Below are positions 27,242 through 36,319 of a stretch of 64,000 bases of DNA, piece by piece. The DNA is from Paenibacillus sp. FSL W8-0426. GTDB taxonomy: Bacteria > Bacillota > Bacilli > Paenibacillales > Paenibacillaceae. The notes under the pieces are model-generated. The model saw nothing but the letters and a program-made list of their open reading frames with translations, ran no database searches and was not told where the DNA came from. The DNA is taken from contig NZ_CP150203.1 in the NCBI RefSeq assembly GCF_037969725.1, forward strand, positions 1,566,001 through 1,630,000. The letters run 5' to 3'. The translations under genes and the position numbers were made by a program. Positions within the stretch are counted from its first letter, which is position 1, and every line of letters begins with the position of its first letter.

Positions 27242-28102
27242 ATGAATAGAAAAAGCCATTATCTGGACCTGGGGCTTGAACCGGATTTTATTTTTCGCAT
27301 CGAGAAATGCCCTCTAACTCATGATTTTGATGTCCACCAGCATGACTATTCCGAGCTCGTTGTCATTCTTGGAGGTACCGCAACTCACATTATCGAAGGA
27401 AGGGAGTATCCGATCTCTGCCGGGCAGGTGTTCTTCATCCATGGCAATGTGTCCCACGGCTATAAAGACGTGGATCATATCGAGTACGTCAACGTCATGT
27501 TTCATCCTGACCAGATGACTCAGCTGCAGGAGCTGAAGCTGATGGCTGGCTTCCAGGCATTATTTTATTTCGAGCCGTTCTACCGGAAGGAAATGAACTT
27601 CAAAGGAATGCTTACCCTGAATGATGAACAGCTGCGGCAGGTCACCGGTCTGCTTGATGTCATTCTGAGTGAGCATGATCAGCGGCCAGAAGGTTACCGA
27701 ATGCTGATCCGCTCCTATTTTACGGCACTCATGGGTGTGCTCTCCCGTTATTATGTGGCGAACAACGGGTGGCCTCAGAACAAAGCGCTGCGAATCGCCG
27801 AGTCCATTACGTACTTGGAGGAACACTTTCAGGAGCCTCTCAATCTGGATATGCTCGCGGAAAAGGCTTATTTGTCTAAAAGGCAGTTTCTTCGCGAATT
27901 CGCAAGGAACTTCCAAACGACGCCCATGGACTATGTGATCCGGCGGAGGCTGGACTATTCCTGTACGCTGCTGCGTAATCCTAACCTGTCTATTTTGCAA
28001 GTGGCTCAGGAGAGCGGCTTCCGGGATCAGAATTATTACGCCCGCCAGTTCAAGAAGATTTACCTGTGTACGCCTACGGAATATCGGGAGAAATACGTCT
28101 AA
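27242..28102 (+). CDS. AraC-family regulator with cupin sensor domain
   Basis: A 286-residue protein. The N-terminal cupin (HDFDVHQHDYSELVVILGG; GQVFFIHGNVSHGYKD) is followed by an AraC helix-turn-helix pair (LDMLAEKAYLSKRQFLREFA and ILQVAQESGFRDQNYYARQF). This is the RhaS/RhaR-like layout, usually responding to a small sugar. It is divergent from the leftward operon at 27180 with only 61 bases between, so it very likely controls that operon from the shared promoter region. Confidence 0.85.
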   Translation: MNRKSHYLDLGLEPDFIFRIEKCPLTHDFDVHQHDYSELVVILGGTATHIIEGREYPISAGQVFFIHGNVSHGYKDVDHIEYVNVMFHPDQMTQLQELKLMAGFQALFYFEPFYRKEMNFKGMLTLNDEQLRQVTGLLDVILSEHDQRPEGYRMLIRSYFTALMGVLSRYYVANNGWPQNKALRIAESITYLEEHFQEPLNLDMLAEKAYLSKRQFLREFARNFQTTPMDYVIRRRLDYSCTLLRNPNLSILQVAQESGFRDQNYYARQFKKIYLCTPTEYREKYV

Positions 28103-28160
28103 ACGTTTTGATAAGAAGACAACATGGACTCATAGGAAAACAATAGGAACGGAACTCATA

Positions 28161-28193
28161 ACAAAACAAAACAAAACAAAACAAAACAAAACA
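28161..28193. repeat. (AAAAC)n short tandem repeat
   Basis: Six or more tandem AAAAC units between two near-copies of a segment like ACTCATAGGAAAACAATAGGAAC. It is a simple repeat prone to slippage, with no visible function. Confidence 0.8.
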
Positions 28194-28210
28194 ATATGAA
28201 CTCATAAGAA

Positions 28211-28244
28211 AACAGCAGGAACCATTCACGTTCCTGCTGTTTTT
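28211..28244. terminator. Bidirectional rho-independent terminator
   Basis: CAGCAGGAAC pairs with GTTCCTGCTG, with AAAA on the left and TTTTT on the right. It lies between the two convergent AraC genes. Confidence 0.85.
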
Positions 28245-28245
28245 G

Positions 28246-29115
28246 TCATGTGCGGCCCAAGCGGGTGCTTCGATATTGACCGGGTGTCATTCCCAGCTTT
28301 TTTCGGAATAAGCGAATAAAATAATTGGCATTCTCGATCCCGATCAGCACACCGATCTCGGATACGGGAAGGCTCGTATTTTCCAAGAGAGATTTAGCTT
28401 TATTCATCTGCAGCTCGTGCAGGTATTGAAGCGGACTCAGTCCTGTGTATTTCTTCAGGCAGCGGGAGAGATAGTCCACATGGAAATGGAGCGTTTCTTC
28501 CATATGCTTCGCATCAAAGGGACGGGTAATATGCTCTTCGAGATAGTTTATCGTTTGATCGCACAGTATTCTCGAACGTGGAGCATACTGCAGGCGCATA
28601 GCTGACTGCAGTTCGGTCAACAAGCCAGCGAGCTGACCCTGCAGCGGCAAGGACGTTGCGGGCGACAAGCTTAAGTGAAGCTCCATCATTCGTTGCAGGA
28701 AGGGAAGAATGCTTGGTGTGTGGAGGCTTGTGAATTTGGGAATGTACATGACCTGCCGGTGCGGAGTGACATCCAGGTTGGAGCCTTTCGTGAAGGGAGT
28801 CGACCATGGAATTTGTCCGCTGTCCATCGTTCGGACAGGCTCAGGGTGGGCCAAGTGGAGCCAATATATTTCAGTTTCTTCCTCGCAAGGGCGATGCCCG
28901 ACATGCAGACGGTTCGGCTCAAGCACAAGCAAGGAACCTGCTGTGATTTCGAATGGCATATCATCTTCGGTCATGTACAAGGTACCTTTCATCACAAACA
29001 GCATGTCATACAAGTTAAACGAACGACTCAGGTGCTGCTGCCCCGGGTTCCAGATGGAGTGACCGATCGTTACTAATTGCGGAAGTGGGGGGATGGTTAG
29101 CTCAAGACAATTCAT
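28246..29115 (-). CDS. AraC-family transcriptional regulator
   Basis: A protein of about 289 residues. The N-terminal part is a cupin-like sensor (YDMLFVMKGTLYMTED; AGSLLVLEPNRLHVGH). The C-terminal AraC domain includes MEETLHFHVDYLSRCLKKYTG and VSEIGVLIGIENANYFIRLF. The Met at 29115 (MNCLELTIPP) is preferred over 29148 because AAGGG lies upstream. It is divergent from the glycosidase operon starting at 29274, which it probably regulates. Confidence 0.82.
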   Translation of the reverse strand: MNCLELTIPPLPQLVTIGHSIWNPGQQHLSRSFNLYDMLFVMKGTLYMTEDDMPFEITAGSLLVLEPNRLHVGHRPCEEETEIYWLHLAHPEPVRTMDSGQIPWSTPFTKGSNLDVTPHRQVMYIPKFTSLHTPSILPFLQRMMELHLSLSPATSLPLQGQLAGLLTELQSAMRLQYAPRSRILCDQTINYLEEHITRPFDAKHMEETLHFHVDYLSRCLKKYTGLSPLQYLHELQMNKAKSLLENTSLPVSEIGVLIGIENANYFIRLFRKKLGMTPGQYRSTRLGRT

Positions 29116-29273
29116 AAGGCCAGCCCTTTCCATTACTTCTTGGTGCACCTATTGTATCATGGACTGAACTGCGAATGGTCGAAATTGTGCTATAAAAAGT
29201 CGTCTTTACACCTATTCGTTCAATGCTGGAAGGCCTATATTAGGGATATATGAACGAGAAAGGAAGCGAAATC

Positions 29274-31247
29274 ATGCGATTCCGTCAAGTCCATCTGGAT
29301 TTTCACACCTCGGAAGCCATTGTCCCCATTGGGGACCGCTTTGACAAAAGGCAGTTTCAGGACATGTTGAAGCTTGGGCATGTCGACTCGATTACGGTGT
29401 TCTCCAAGTGCCATCATGGCTGGGCGTATCATCCTTCGGAGGCTAATGAGATTCATCCGGGGTTAAGCTTCGATTTGCTTGCGGCACAGATTGAGGCAGC
29501 CCATGAAATCAACGTAAAAACACCAGTGTACCTTTCGGCCGGTTTGGATGAAAAGCTAGCCCGGCGTCACCCCGAGTGGCTGATCCGCGACATGAATGAT
29601 CGAACGAATTGGGCCGAAGGCTTCATGCAGCCAGGCTATCATCAATTTTGCATGAACTCTCCTTATCTCGATATCCTGATCGAACAGATTAGGGAAGTGT
29701 TGCTCCGATATGATGCAGACGGATTGTTTCTCGATATTGTGGGTATACGCAAATGTTACTGTCATAACTGTGTGGATACCATACGGCGTAAAGGGAATGA
29801 CCCTCGCAACGAGGAAGCGATGAAGAGGCTATGGGAGAGCACATATGCCAATTACACAGCCAGGGTGAAGGAAACGGTGGAATCGATCAAACCAGGTCTG
29901 CCCATTTTTCATAACGGCGGACACATCAAACGAGGTCGTCGCGACTTGGCTGCAATGAATACCCATTTGGAACTGGAGTCGCTGCCTACCGGCGGATGGG
30001 GGTATGACCATTTCCCTCTTTCGGCCAGGTACGTACAGACTCTCGGATTCGAATTTCTTGGCATGACCGGGAAATTTCATACGGCGTGGGGAGAATTCGG
30101 CGGATATAAACATCCAAACGCACTTCGCTATGAAACCGCTCTCAGTCTTGCGAATGGTGCAAAGTGTTCGATTGGGGATCAGCTTCAGCCTGATGGCCGC
30201 ATGGATCCGGCAACCTATGAATTGATCGGTACGGCCTACCGTGAAGTCGAAAGAAAGGAAGCTTGGTGCGTGAATGCCGTGAACGTTGCGGATGTAGCGT
30301 TGTTGTCCTTGGAAGCAACGGGCGTGCACCCTAAAGCCCAAGAAGATGCAAGTCGGAACGATTCGGATGCAGGGGCTGTACGCATGCTGCTGGAGGGCAA
30401 TATCCTATTTGATGTGATTGATACGGAACAAGATTTTGCGAATTATCAGGTGCTGATTTTACCGGATTATGTGGCGGTGAATGACGAGCTGAAGGATAAG
30501 CTGGATTTGTTTTTACAGCAGGGAGGTAAGGTCCTCGCCACAGGCTGGTCAGGTCTGAACCAAGATGGTACGTCCTTCGCCATTGATTTCGGAGTGAGAT
30601 ATGTGGGAGTGAATCCATACCGTCCGGACTTTTTTCATCCGTTGTTCAAGCCTGCGAGCCTGGGGGAAGCTTCCTTTGTCATGTATACGGAAGGCCAGAA
30701 GCTCGAACTTGCCGGCGGAACGGAGCTTGGAAGCAGGAAAGATCCGTATTTCAACCGCGATGTCTTTACCTTCTGTTCGCACCAGCACACGCCAAGCAGC
30801 GATGTTTATGGCGGACCGGGCATGGTAGAGAGCGGCAGCGGCATCTATCTGGCCTGGAACGTGTTCGAGGATTATGCGAACCAAGGAAGTCTGATCCTGA
30901 AGGAGACGATCCTGTATGCGCTGAACCGCCTCATGCCTAATAAAACGCTGAACACCGATCTACCTGCCCAGGGGGTGACCACCCTGCAGAATCAAAAGCA
31001 AGAGAAAAGGCTGGTTCATCATCTGCTGTATGCGTCCCCTGTTCGCCGTGGCAAACAGATCGAAGTGATTGAGGATATCATCCCCCTATATGATGTTGAG
31101 GTGTCCATCCGGACTCCCCATCAAGTGAAGGATGTGTATTTGGCACCGCAAGTGCAGTCCATTCCCTTTAAGTGGGAGAAGGGTTCGGTTAGCTACACCG
31201 TTCCGAAGCTGGAATGCCATCAGATGGTGGTTATCGATTACGAGTGA
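29274..31247 (+). CDS. Putative glycoside hydrolase (GHL6-type barrel plus beta-galactosidase trimerization-like domain)
   Basis: A protein of about 657 residues. The N-terminal half is a TIM-barrel resembling hypothetical glycosyl hydrolase 6 proteins: VDSITVFSKCHHGWAYHP, INVKTPVYLSAGLDE, and YDADGLFLDIVGIRKCYCHNC. The C-terminal half has the Rossmann-like beta-galactosidase trimerization pattern (VLILPDYVAVNDELKDKLDL; GGKVLATGWSG). No catalytic residues are proven for this group. No signal peptide, so it is cytoplasmic. The ATG at 29274 follows AAAGGAAG. It opens a four-gene operon with the serine hydrolase, deacetylase and GH88 genes. Confidence 0.75.
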   Translation: MRFRQVHLDFHTSEAIVPIGDRFDKRQFQDMLKLGHVDSITVFSKCHHGWAYHPSEANEIHPGLSFDLLAAQIEAAHEINVKTPVYLSAGLDEKLARRHPEWLIRDMNDRTNWAEGFMQPGYHQFCMNSPYLDILIEQIREVLLRYDADGLFLDIVGIRKCYCHNCVDTIRRKGNDPRNEEAMKRLWESTYANYTARVKETVESIKPGLPIFHNGGHIKRGRRDLAAMNTHLELESLPTGGWGYDHFPLSARYVQTLGFEFLGMTGKFHTAWGEFGGYKHPNALRYETALSLANGAKCSIGDQLQPDGRMDPATYELIGTAYREVERKEAWCVNAVNVADVALLSLEATGVHPKAQEDASRNDSDAGAVRMLLEGNILFDVIDTEQDFANYQVLILPDYVAVNDELKDKLDLFLQQGGKVLATGWSGLNQDGTSFAIDFGVRYVGVNPYRPDFFHPLFKPASLGEASFVMYTEGQKLELAGGTELGSRKDPYFNRDVFTFCSHQHTPSSDVYGGPGMVESGSGIYLAWNVFEDYANQGSLILKETILYALNRLMPNKTLNTDLPAQGVTTLQNQKQEKRLVHHLLYASPVRRGKQIEVIEDIIPLYDVEVSIRTPHQVKDVYLAPQVQSIPFKWEKGSVSYTVPKLECHQMVVIDYE

Positions 31248-31273
31248 TATTGAGACAGGAAGGAAGCAAAGCG

Positions 31274-32416
31274 ATGGACTTCAAACCGCTATCCATATTT
31301 ATCGACCGCTTGACGGATTGGCGTATTCCATGGGCGGAGGTTTTGGTTTTGCACCGCAATCAAGAGGTCTTCCGCTACCGCAGCGGTTATGCTGACTTGG
31401 AACAACGTATTCCCATCCACGACAGGCACATCATTCGGCTGTATTCACTGACCAAAATTCTGACCTGTACGGCAGCCCTTCAGCTGGTAGAAAAGGGAGC
31501 ACTCCTGTTAAATGACCCGTTGTCGGATTATCTTCCCGAATATACCGAGATGGCGGTGAAGGTGACCTTGCCGAGTGGTGAAATGGTATTGGAGAAAGCC
31601 CAGAGAGCGATCCGGGTACGGGATCTCTTTACCATGTCGGCCGGGCTCTCTTATGATATCCGTTCCCCTTCAATCCTGGAAGTCGTAAGACGCACAAGCG
31701 GAAGAGCACCAACCCGCGAAGTAGCGGCGGCCATCGCCGAAGAACCGCTGTTGTTCGAACCGGGGTCGAGGTGGAGCTACAGTTTAAGCCATGATGTTCT
31801 TGCCGCTGTGGTCGAAGTTGTCGATGGAAGACGGTTCGGCGCCTATGTTCGGGATGAAATTACCGGCCCACTCGGGATGTGTGATACCGGCTTCGATGTA
31901 TCGGAAGAGAAACGGAGCCGTTTGGCTCCACAGTATGAATATAACGAGTCTTTGGGTAAACCTATTCCCATGGAAGGGAACGATTATCGGATCGGTATGG
32001 AATATGAGAGCGGCGGTGCCGGGTTGTTCTCCACGGTGGATGACTACGCCGTCTTTCTGAATGCACTTACCCATCAAGGAACAAGCCCCAAAGGCGTTCG
32101 AATCCTCGCAGCCGACACGGTGAATCTCATGAGAACAGATCATCTGACGGAGGCCACCCGCAGTCATTTCTCGTGGTCACAGCTTGCCGGGTATGGTTAC
32201 GGGCTCGGTGTTCGCACCCATTGTTCCAAGCAGACCAGCGGGTCGCTCAGTCCACTTGGTGAATTCGGCTGGAGCGGCGCAGCCGGTGCTCTGGCGATCA
32301 TGGACCCGTCTTCTCAGCTGACCGTCATGTATGCGCAGCATATGTTGAACAATCAAGAGCCCTATGTGCATCCACGTTTGAGAAATCTCGTATACGCTTG
32401 CTTGAACCATCGTTAG
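31274..32416 (+). CDS. Serine hydrolase, beta-lactamase class C fold (esterase-like)
   Basis: A 380-residue cytoplasmic protein. The nucleophile motif SxxK is SLTK (Ser58-Lys61) in RLYSLTKILTCTAAL. The second motif, normally YxN, reads YSL in WSYSLSHDVLAAVVE, so the Asn is missing and the activity may differ. A C-terminal FGWSGAAGAL corresponds to the KTG-like third motif. In a glycan locus it most likely removes ester groups rather than attacking beta-lactams. Start: ATG at 31274 with GGAAGGAAG. Confidence 0.82.
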   Translation: MDFKPLSIFIDRLTDWRIPWAEVLVLHRNQEVFRYRSGYADLEQRIPIHDRHIIRLYSLTKILTCTAALQLVEKGALLLNDPLSDYLPEYTEMAVKVTLPSGEMVLEKAQRAIRVRDLFTMSAGLSYDIRSPSILEVVRRTSGRAPTREVAAAIAEEPLLFEPGSRWSYSLSHDVLAAVVEVVDGRRFGAYVRDEITGPLGMCDTGFDVSEEKRSRLAPQYEYNESLGKPIPMEGNDYRIGMEYESGGAGLFSTVDDYAVFLNALTHQGTSPKGVRILAADTVNLMRTDHLTEATRSHFSWSQLAGYGYGLGVRTHCSKQTSGSLSPLGEFGWSGAAGALAIMDPSSQLTVMYAQHMLNNQEPYVHPRLRNLVYACLNHR

Positions 32417-32427
32417 GAGGAATTGGC

Positions 32428-33228
32428 ATGAGAATTCGATATGATCGCTTTCCGGGTGGCGTGCATAAGGCCATCACTCTGAGTTTTGATGATGGTCAGA
32501 TTCATGACAGGAGACTGGTCGAGAAGTTTAATGAATATGGTCTCAAAGGCACGTTTCACCTAAACAGCGGTACGCTCGGAAAAGAGGGATTTCTTACACG
32601 GGACGAGATACGTCCCCTGTTCACAGGGCATGAAGTATCTGCACATACCGTCAGCCATCCTTTTCTCGAACAGTCGCCGGTCGAACAAATGGTTCAGGAA
32701 ATCACGGAGGATCGAAAGGGACTGGAGGCTCTGGTTGGTTATCCTGTGCGTGGGATGAGCTATCCTTTTGGTACATATAACGACCAGCTTGTCTCGCTGC
32801 TGCCTTCGCTAGGGATAGAGTATGCCCGGACAGCAGCAAACGAGTTCGGGTTCAATATGCCTTCAGATTTCCTGAGATGGCATCCGACCTGCCATTATCG
32901 GCAAATGGTGGAGTACGCGCAGCAGTTACTTGCTTTAAAGCAGAGGCATACCAAGATGGCTTTGCTGTATGTGTGGGGGCACAGCTATGAATTTGAGAAC
33001 GACAACAACTGGGAGCTGATCGATCGGTTTGGAGAACTCGTTGCCGGAAACGAAAATATTTGGTTTGCTACGAATGCTGAAATCGTTTCGTATATGCATG
33101 CATTGCGGCAGCTCCGATTCTCGGCAGATTACCGGATCGTCCATAATCCATCTGCACAAAGTGTATGGGTAAGCGTGGAAACTGACGTCGTAGAGCTTGC
33201 GGCAGGCGAATTGACCGAGCTCGGTTGA
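32428..33228 (+). CDS. Polysaccharide deacetylase (NodB domain)
   Basis: A 266-residue protein. NodB motif 1 is SFDDG (Asp21-Asp22, catalytic base and metal ligand), and motif 2 is SAHTVSHPFL with the metal-binding His73 and His77. It would remove N- or O-acetyl groups from oligosaccharides; no signal peptide, so in the cytoplasm. It starts 11 bases after the serine hydrolase with a TAGGAGG site, so the two are co-expressed. Confidence 0.85.
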   Translation: MRIRYDRFPGGVHKAITLSFDDGQIHDRRLVEKFNEYGLKGTFHLNSGTLGKEGFLTRDEIRPLFTGHEVSAHTVSHPFLEQSPVEQMVQEITEDRKGLEALVGYPVRGMSYPFGTYNDQLVSLLPSLGIEYARTAANEFGFNMPSDFLRWHPTCHYRQMVEYAQQLLALKQRHTKMALLYVWGHSYEFENDNNWELIDRFGELVAGNENIWFATNAEIVSYMHALRQLRFSADYRIVHNPSAQSVWVSVETDVVELAAGELTELG

Positions 33229-33295
33229 TGATCCCTTGTTTGCTGTCATTCTCTGGATCATTTCTCCTAATAGATGAAGAGAGGACTGAAGTGCG

Positions 33296-34507
33296 ATGTC
33301 TACCGAGGGAATGCAAACAACGGACTCGGAAGAGAAAAAACTTTATATACAAGCCATTGAGGACACTCTATCGAAAACGCTAAACAATATGGATAAGTTT
33401 GGGAACCGTTTTCCCCATGTTAGTCTGAATGGAACTTATATTTTGAATGATAACGATGACTGGACAGATGGCTTCTGGCCGGGGATATTGTGGTTGTGCT
33501 ATGAATATTCACACGATGAACGCTACCGGAAGGCAGCAGAAGGGGCAGTGGCTCGTTTTCGTCAGCGACTTGAGCAGCATGTTTCCCTGGATCACCATGA
33601 TATCGGATTTTTATACAGCTTATCGGCCAAAGCCCAGTGGATTGTAACTGGCGATGAGCGTGCTCGGGAGCTGGCTCTTGCTGCAGCTGATGTATTAATG
33701 AAACGATGGCGGACTACGAGTGACGGCAGCGGTTATATTCAAGCTTGGGGGGCCCCAGATAACGAGCAAGAAGCGGGGAGGATTATTATTGATTGCCTGC
33801 TTAATCTGCCGTTATTGTATTGGGCAAGTGAACAGACGGGTGATTCAACGTACGCTGAAATAGCACAGATCCAGGCAGAGAAAACACGGCGTTATATCGT
33901 TAGAGGGGATGATAGTTCGTATCATACGTTTTTCTTCGATGCGAAGTCGGGTGTTCCCATCGGCGGTGCGACACATCAAGGCTACAGCAACGGTTCGACG
34001 TGGACGCGGGGCCAAGCCTGGGGAGTATATGGGTTCGCGCTATCCTATCGTTATACTGGAAATAAGGCGTTTCTGGAGACTTCCAAGCGTATGGCCCGTT
34101 ACTTCCTTGAACATTTACCCGAGGACAGCGTTGCTTATTGGGACTTCAACGCTCCTGTAGCTGCGGATACTTACCGGGACAGTTCAGCCTCAGCGATCGT
34201 TGCTGCGGGACTGGCGGAGCTCATCTCCCATTTGGCTGTTGGTGATCCAGATCGTCTATATTTCGAGCAGATGCTGGCAACAAGCATGGAATCGCTGATC
34301 AACAACTATGCCACGATCGGTGACGATGAAGCGGAAGGCTTTCTTAAACATGGGTCTTATCATATTCATGGCGGCTTATCCCCTGATGATCATATGATCT
34401 GGGGCGATTATTTCTATCTGGAATCGTTAATGCGTCTTGCGCATGGTATTCCTGGTTATTGGTATGAGCGTAAGGGGAATAACACTGGAATAACGAACAT
34501 GATGTAA
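33296..34507 (+). CDS. Glycoside hydrolase family 88, unsaturated glucuronyl hydrolase
   Basis: A 403-residue (alpha/alpha)6-barrel protein. Signature blocks are NDDWTDGFWPGILWLCYE near residue 53, HDIGFLYS with the expected catalytic Asp102, WTRGQAWGVYGFALSY near 235 and YRDSSASAIVAAGL near 290. GH88 enzymes remove the 4,5-unsaturated uronic acid left by polysaccharide lyases. This fits the lyase at 21438 and identifies the pathway as lyase-based use of a uronide. It ends the operon begun at 29274. Ribosome site: GAGGA. Confidence 0.9.
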   Translation: MSTEGMQTTDSEEKKLYIQAIEDTLSKTLNNMDKFGNRFPHVSLNGTYILNDNDDWTDGFWPGILWLCYEYSHDERYRKAAEGAVARFRQRLEQHVSLDHHDIGFLYSLSAKAQWIVTGDERARELALAAADVLMKRWRTTSDGSGYIQAWGAPDNEQEAGRIIIDCLLNLPLLYWASEQTGDSTYAEIAQIQAEKTRRYIVRGDDSSYHTFFFDAKSGVPIGGATHQGYSNGSTWTRGQAWGVYGFALSYRYTGNKAFLETSKRMARYFLEHLPEDSVAYWDFNAPVAADTYRDSSASAIVAAGLAELISHLAVGDPDRLYFEQMLATSMESLINNYATIGDDEAEGFLKHGSYHIHGGLSPDDHMIWGDYFYLESLMRLAHGIPGYWYERKGNNTGITNMM

Positions 34508-34877
34508 GGCGTTGGGGATATGGATAAGAGACTTGGAAAAAACAACGTACTGATACATTGGGATGATGACCCTCGTTCAAACTTGGTTCTATGATAGGGC
34601 CGTGGGAGAGGGCATTGTCCCGTACTCTTTTATAGAGATCATAATGCCTAAGGAGTGGTAGAATTGGTTACAGCAGATATTGTCAGTCCAATCTTGTCCT
34701 ATTTCTGCACAGATCAAAGAATCATTCGATCAGGCCATGGAATCATATAATAACAACATCCCTTCAGAAATCGAAAACCAATCAGCGATAATTACTGTCA
34801 TACTAAATGAAAGATTTAAGAGATACATATTACTAAAAATGTATTAGTCAACTCAACGATCGTGATGAAATTGGGGC
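34508..34877. other. Non-coding stretch with a short coding-like remnant
   Basis: About 370 bases between the glycan locus and the cassette region. Around 34655-34845 a short open stretch follows AAGGAGTGG and reads LVTADIVSPILSY before losing frame. It looks like the relic of a small gene but is not identifiable. Confidence 0.35.
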
Positions 34878-34907
34878 GTCGTGTATACTGAGACGTTATG
34901 TGACATA
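34878..34907 (+). other. attC-like right-arm remnant
   Basis: GTCGTGTATACTGAGACGTT followed by ATGTGACAT matches the right arm and core of the complete sites (CGTGAATACAGGAACGTTAT). It marks the left edge of the large cassette region. Confidence 0.5.
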
Positions 34908-34938
34908 CTGGAAACCAATTATTTAAGCGGGTGAAACC

Positions 34939-35295
34939 ATGCAGCAAGTGGATTTAACCAAAACTCTTGAAGAGTTAGAAGGTGAAAAGTGGAACGAACC
35001 GAATTTTGCTTCTCGGTTGGTTCTCCAAGGATATGAATTAAGAAAGAAACCTCTCTGTGAATGGAATAATGAAGATTTAAGGCTTTCGATCGGGCAACAA
35101 ATGAGTCTGGATTTTCTTTTACCTTTAGCCTTAGAGAAATTAATGGAGAACCCATTGAGTTCAGGGGATCTGTATATGGGAGATTTATTTTGTTCGGTAC
35201 TTAAGGTAGGACAAAGATATTGGGAAGAACATAGAGAACTGAAGAACGAATTAGATGAAGTGATCCGAACATATGAAGAGGCGAGAAAGACATGA
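34939..35295 (+). CDS. CdiI-type contact-dependent inhibition immunity protein (cassette gene)
   Basis: A 118-residue protein. The pattern DLTKTLEELEGEKWNEPNF, LRKKPLCEWNNEDLRLSIGQ, LDFLLPLALEKLMENPLSSG and DLYMGDLFCSVLKV is that of CdiI immunity proteins that neutralise contact-dependent toxins. No toxin gene is adjacent, so it would be an orphan protecting against toxins of neighbours. It sits 32 bases after an attC-like core, as expected of a cassette. The ribosome site GCGGGTGAAACC is moderate. Confidence 0.72.
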   Translation: MQQVDLTKTLEELEGEKWNEPNFASRLVLQGYELRKKPLCEWNNEDLRLSIGQQMSLDFLLPLALEKLMENPLSSGDLYMGDLFCSVLKVGQRYWEEHRELKNELDEVIRTYEEARKT

Positions 35296-35312
35296 GTGAG
35301 AAAAATTTATAT

Positions 35313-35455
35313 TATATAAAAACATCTACACGTTAACGGAGAGGCAGAGCCAATCTGAAGAAGCGAAGCGGTTCGCCAAAAAGCTTTCTGAAAGAAAGCT
35401 GCATCGGAAGCATAGGTTTATCACCGGATTTTCCGCTTAGAAGAGGGGATACCCT
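35313..35455 (+). repeat. Structured repeat, copy 2 (3' truncated)
   Basis: It begins TATATAAAAACATCTACACG and continues through GTTAACGGAGAGGCAG and the AGCTTTCTGAAAGAAAGCT hairpin to GAGGGGATACCC. The last third and the right inverted repeat are missing. Confidence 0.65.
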
Positions 35456-35589
35456 AAATGCGAAAAACACAGTATCTATTTAAATTGCCATGGATGTATA
35501 CTTTGCAATAATGGAAGCTGAATTAAGGCTGCGGCTCCTGCAGACATTATTGACATTTTTATAAAGAACCCAAGTAGGTGGAATCAAAG

Positions 35590-36189
35590 ATGCCTTATAT
35601 GAAACCTGTAATTCGAGAACCTTATTATGATAAACCTGTATGGATTGAGAATGAAGTGGCTCGGAAGGAGTTTGCTTTCTTATCCTCGAATAGCAGTGAA
35701 AGTGAAGTTGAATTGTTTTTATTGCATTTATTTGGATACAACAGTATAGATGCATCGATGTCTTTTGAAGAATCTTTCAAAGAGCTTTTGGAGAAAGATG
35801 AAGTTGCTATTTTAGGCGGGGTTACATTTATACAGGATGAAGAAACGTTTATTATGCCTAGCTGTTGTTGCGGACTTGAAGAACTACAACCAATAATTAA
35901 TTCAATTCAAGCAAAACAAAGTCCATGGTTAGGGCATGATCCGTCACCTGGAATTATATATTATGAAGATTATGTCTTAGTGTGGTCAGATGATCCAGCA
36001 ACACAGAAGGAAGAATTATTTTGTATCAGGTTTACCTATAAAGAGCTGTTAGATGGTCTTGAGAAATGCAAAAATGACTTGCTGGAATTTATAAACGAAC
36101 CTTTATATCAATGGATCATGGCAAGAGATGAAGAAATAGCGGATCGAATGAAGCAAAAAATGCTTCAATGGTTTTTGAAAGACGAATAG
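35590..36189 (+). CDS. Hypothetical protein (cassette gene)
   Basis: A 199-residue acidic, soluble protein that I do not recognise. A PSCCCGLEEL motif with three adjacent Cys lies near residue 90, followed by SPWLGHDPSPGIIYYEDYVLVWSD. The tone (GxxPSPxIxY, then acidic loops and a Lys-rich tail) is reminiscent of polymorphic-toxin immunity proteins. The ATG at 35590 is chosen over 35578 because GGTGG lies just upstream. An attC-like site follows, so it is probably the gene of one cassette. Confidence 0.55.
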   Translation: MPYMKPVIREPYYDKPVWIENEVARKEFAFLSSNSSESEVELFLLHLFGYNSIDASMSFEESFKELLEKDEVAILGGVTFIQDEETFIMPSCCCGLEELQPIINSIQAKQSPWLGHDPSPGIIYYEDYVLVWSDDPATQKEELFCIRFTYKELLDGLEKCKNDLLEFINEPLYQWIMARDEEIADRMKQKMLQWFLKDE

Positions 36190-36194
36190 TAATG

Positions 36195-36297
36195 AACGGA
36201 CTCAGGCAACCACCTCTGCAAGGCTGTTTAGTCTCTGACCCAGTCACTGCACTCCTTAAGGCTTTCGGGTTCGTGAATACGGGGAACGTTATAGATA
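36195..36297 (+). other. attC-like site
   Basis: The right arm CGTGAATACGGGGAACGTTA is clear at 36272. The middle (CAAGGCTG, GACCCAGTCACTG, TTAAGGCTTTCGGG) matches the long site at 40533. The left arm is diverged. Confidence 0.6.
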
Positions 36298-36319
36298 AAT
36301 CGAAAAGTGAGGTACAAGG

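Noticed and set aside
28161..28193. (AAAAC)n considered as a regulatory or CRISPR-like repeat
   Set aside because: It is a plain pentanucleotide microsatellite between two convergent genes with a terminator beside it.
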